Assembly: GCA_948537335.1 (NCBI GenBank)
Contig: CAOUJG010000015.1
Span: 1 to 7,821, forward strand
Source of the DNA: an uncultured Eubacteriales bacterium
GTDB lineage: Bacteria; Bacillota; Clostridia; Oscillospirales; Acutalibacteraceae
Length of the DNA: 7,821 bases
Reading direction: 5' to 3'
Each line of letters begins with the position of its first letter. Within the stretch, counting starts at the first letter, position 1. The position numbers were made by a program, and so were the translations under genes. Of the stretch, positions 6,384 to 7,821 are shown one piece after another. The notes under the pieces are model-generated. The model had not been told where the DNA came from and searched no databases. It saw nothing but the letters and a program-made list of their open reading frames with translations.

Positions 6384-6950
6384 TCAAATTTTGGCTAAAA
6401 CCCCTAAATACACGCATTTTAAAAGGACTTCAACAGACAGCAACCGGTCAATGTTCTTTAAGTTCAAACCGTACAAATTTACGCCGTGCCCAGCATGATC
6501 GCTGCTTTTGTCCAAATAAATATTTATAATCTTTAGGTCTAGCCCTCGATTAAAAAGTTTGTCATCTACGTTGCTGCTTAGATTTATCTTAATTACAACG
6601 TCGTTTTTTTCTAATTTAGAAATATCTTCATCGTCAAAAATAAGCACATTTATCCCCAGCTCCTCAAAGGACTTTGCTACCTCAGCAAGCAAAATTCTTA
6701 TATTATCCTCATTTTTCCCAGCTATAATAATCGTCACTTTTTTGGAATTATAAATCAAACTCGCCGCCAAATCGATATTATCGCCATTTTTTACGCTGGT
6801 CAGGTCATATAAATCCTGCAGAGAATATATTTTGTATGTGGGGGCATTTTCTTTTGCATTTGCATTTTCGTTTAAGGAAATTTCTTTTTCTGCTAAACTT
6901 GAACCGCAATTCACCGCGATTTTTTCACTCATCCTGCGCAAACTCCACAT
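6384..6950 (-). CDS. Unrecognised 188-residue protein with degenerate P-loop-like core
   Basis: I do not recognise this protein. AAGGAG (6957-6962) precedes the ATG at 6948-6950; a second ATG at codon 7 has no good ribosome site. Residues 1-40 are polar, rich in N, K, E and A, and look disordered. From about 60 the protein alternates strands and helices. KKVTIIIAGKNEDNI (70-84), then a helix, then GINVLIFDDEDI (99-110) recalls the layout of ParA/MinD or bacterial tyrosine-kinase-type ATPases: strand, Walker A, helix, GxxVLLIDxD. However, the GKT/S of Walker A is missing, so any nucleotide binding is doubtful. There is no signal peptide or membrane helix; the C-terminus (LLSVEVLLKCVYLGVLAKI) is hydrophobic. 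It is first in the operon with the pseudokinase, behind a strong promoter, so the two products probably act together. Confidence 0.75.
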   Translation of the reverse strand: MWSLRRMSEKIAVNCGSSLAEKEISLNENANAKENAPTYKIYSLQDLYDLTSVKNGDNIDLAASLIYNSKKVTIIIAGKNEDNIRILLAEVAKSFEELGINVLIFDDEDISKLEKNDVVIKINLSSNVDDKLFNRGLDLKIINIYLDKSSDHAGHGVNLYGLNLKNIDRLLSVEVLLKCVYLGVLAKI

Positions 6951-6990
6951 AAAAATCTCCTTATAATAAAAACTCCCCCTGCTAAGTTTG

Positions 6991-7020
6991 ATTATATATT
7001 AATTTTGCCCACAATGTCAA
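6991..7020 (-). promoter_or_regulatory. Consensus sigma-A promoter of the pseudokinase operon
   Basis: On the minus strand, TTGACA (7015-7020) and TATAAT (6991-6996) both match the housekeeping consensus exactly and are 18 bases apart. Transcription would start near 6983-6985, leaving a leader of about 35 bases before the ATG at 6950, with the AAGGAG site inside it. No operator palindrome stands out around it. Confidence 0.85.
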
Positions 7021-7090
7021 GCAACGCGGTCAGATCGCCTTTATTGGGTGCCAACAAATCAGACGCTTTCACTTTGATTAGCTTCAGCAT
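6992..7090 (-). pseudogene. Coding-like 32-codon remnant or small protein
   Basis: The minus strand reads MLKLIKVKASDLLAPNKGDL followed by TALLDIVGKINI and a TAA at 6992-6994. The text is protein-like (helical, balanced charge, coding-type third positions), and the frame stays open upstream past 7175. No ribosome site precedes the ATG at 7088-7090 or any other start. I read it as the C-terminal scrap of a lost gene whose end became the promoter of the pseudokinase operon, since its stop lies in the -10 box. A translated small protein is less likely. I do not recognise the family. Confidence 0.3.
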
Positions 7091-7101
7091 TTCATAAATT
7101 T

Positions 7102-7130
7102 TTGTAACACATCGTTTCAAATCACATAAT
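7102..7130 (+). promoter_or_regulatory. Putative promoter of the Cys-rich protein gene
   Basis: TTGTAA (7102-7107, 4 of 6 to the -35 consensus) and CATAAT (7125-7130, 5 of 6 to the -10) are 17 bases apart on the plus strand, leaving a leader of about 40 bases before ATG 7176. It is weaker than the divergent promoter. The CATA start of the -10 also resembles sporulation sigma sites, but no matching -35 is evident. Confidence 0.45.
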
Positions 7131-7175
7131 ATGTATTGAAAACATAGTTCATCATCTGAATGGAGGCTTTTTATT

Positions 7176-7821
7176 ATGTCAGAAAATCTTTTTTCAGCAA
7201 CAGCAAACTCTCAAAACTGCGCCAACGGTAGCTCTTCGGGGAGTTTTAGAGAAGCCGTCTGCATTGATGCATTCAGGGTTTATGACTCTTGTGCAGATAA
7301 AGACTGTCTTCAGGATTTGCGTGTATACTTTACCGAGGCCGGCCAGCATGTAATTGATCAGGCCTGCACTGCGCGTATCAAAAATGCAGAGGTTTTAACT
7401 GTCTACGTCGACATCGATCCAGTGCCGTTTAACAAAGGGTTCTACTCTGTCGATATGACGTTCTTCTTTGAGGTAAACTTGGATGTGTTCTTGTCGCCGG
7501 CGGCTTGCCCGGTTAATGTGACGGGACTGTCGGTGTATTCCAAAAAAGTGATATTGTTTGGCAGCGAAGGTAAGGTCAAGGTCTTTAATTCTGGCGCCTG
7601 CTACGACGACATCGACTTAAACTCTTCTCCGGTAAGGAATCTTCCAAAAGCTACAGTTCAAGTGGCAGAACCAATCGGTCTTTCTGCAAAGGTTTGCTGC
7701 GATAATCACGACAGCTGCGACATTGGATGCCATATTCCAGAATGTATATGTAAAAAATTTGGCGGAGAGTTCCAGTTAAGAAACAACTCAAACGCCGTGT
7801 TTGTTACGCTCGGCATGTTTA
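7176..7821 (+). CDS. Cys-rich conserved Clostridial protein of unknown function, 3' truncated
   Basis: GGAGG (7162-7166) precedes ATG 7176 and the frame stays open for 215 codons to the window edge. There is no signal peptide or membrane helix, so the protein is probably made as a soluble cytosolic product. It begins with a polar, low-complexity N-terminus (to about 23). A regular beta-rich body follows, with stretches such as REAVCIDAFRVYDSCADKDC (25-44), NKGFYSVDMTFFFEVNLDVF (86-105) and NLPKATVQVAEPIGL (155-169). There are 13 cysteines, six of them in 174-192 (CC, C, C, CxC), a pattern suited to metal binding or cross-linking. From memory, similar proteins occur in many Clostridia as uncharacterised genes; I cannot verify this here. 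A spore or envelope structural role is a guess. It is divergent from the pseudokinase operon and has its own promoter. Confidence 0.8.
   Translation, partial: MSENLFSATANSQNCANGSSSGSFREAVCIDAFRVYDSCADKDCLQDLRVYFTEAGQHVIDQACTARIKNAEVLTVYVDIDPVPFNKGFYSVDMTFFFEVNLDVFLSPAACPVNVTGLSVYSKKVILFGSEGKVKVFNSGACYDDIDLNSSPVRNLPKATVQVAEPIGLSAKVCCDNHDSCDIGCHIPECICKKFGGEFQLRNNSNAVFVTLGMF

Noticed and set aside
1..7821. CRISPR array, tRNA, rRNA or insertion-sequence elements
   Set aside because: No regularly spaced repeats, cloverleaf-like segments, transposase frames or terminal inverted repeats were seen on either strand.

Overview
The window looks like a chromosomal segment of a low-to-medium GC Clostridia (Firmicutes), probably a gut or rumen Oscillospirales-type lineage. 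This rests on strong AAGGAG/GGAGG ribosome binding sites, a FeoA-FeoB-FeoB-associated gene order, a PASTA kinase-like protein derived from the 'KEYFP' kinases common in Clostridia, and a Cys-rich protein of a kind I associate with Clostridia. The taxon is inference only; there is no marker gene.

Layout. (1) 1-768: the 3' part of a very AT-rich family-92-type glycosyltransferase. (2) 769-2083: a decayed zone. It holds a short antisense remnant of a YDG/MBG-type surface-repeat protein (913-1146) and a secreted class A beta-lactamase-like serine hydrolase (1267-2083). The hydrolase is broken by an in-frame TAA, by a frameshift in an A8 run, and apparently by a small deletion after its third motif. 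(3) 2184-4723: an intact ferrous iron uptake operon, feoA, feoB and a 55-residue Cys-rich membrane peptide. It ends in a hairpin that appears to serve as a terminator for both strands. (4) 6950-4772, minus strand: a two-gene operon behind a perfect-consensus sigma-A promoter. It encodes an unrecognised 188-residue protein with a degenerate P-loop-like look, then a 531-residue zinc-ribbon / pseudokinase / single-TM / two-PASTA protein. (5) 7176-7821: the start of a divergent Cys-rich protein, cut by the window edge.

How the genes work together. FeoB imports Fe(II) using its N-terminal G domain, FeoA is its small cytosolic partner, and the Cys-rich peptide is a commonly co-encoded accessory. 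The minus-strand operon looks like an envelope-sensing module. Its PASTA domains would lie outside the cell and a kinase fold that has lost its catalytic residues inside, so it probably signals or scaffolds by binding rather than by phosphorylation. This operon is the most unusual system in the window. The divergent intergenic region (6951-7175) carries promoters for both directions and a 32-codon coding-like minus-strand remnant whose stop codon lies in the -10 box of the operon promoter.
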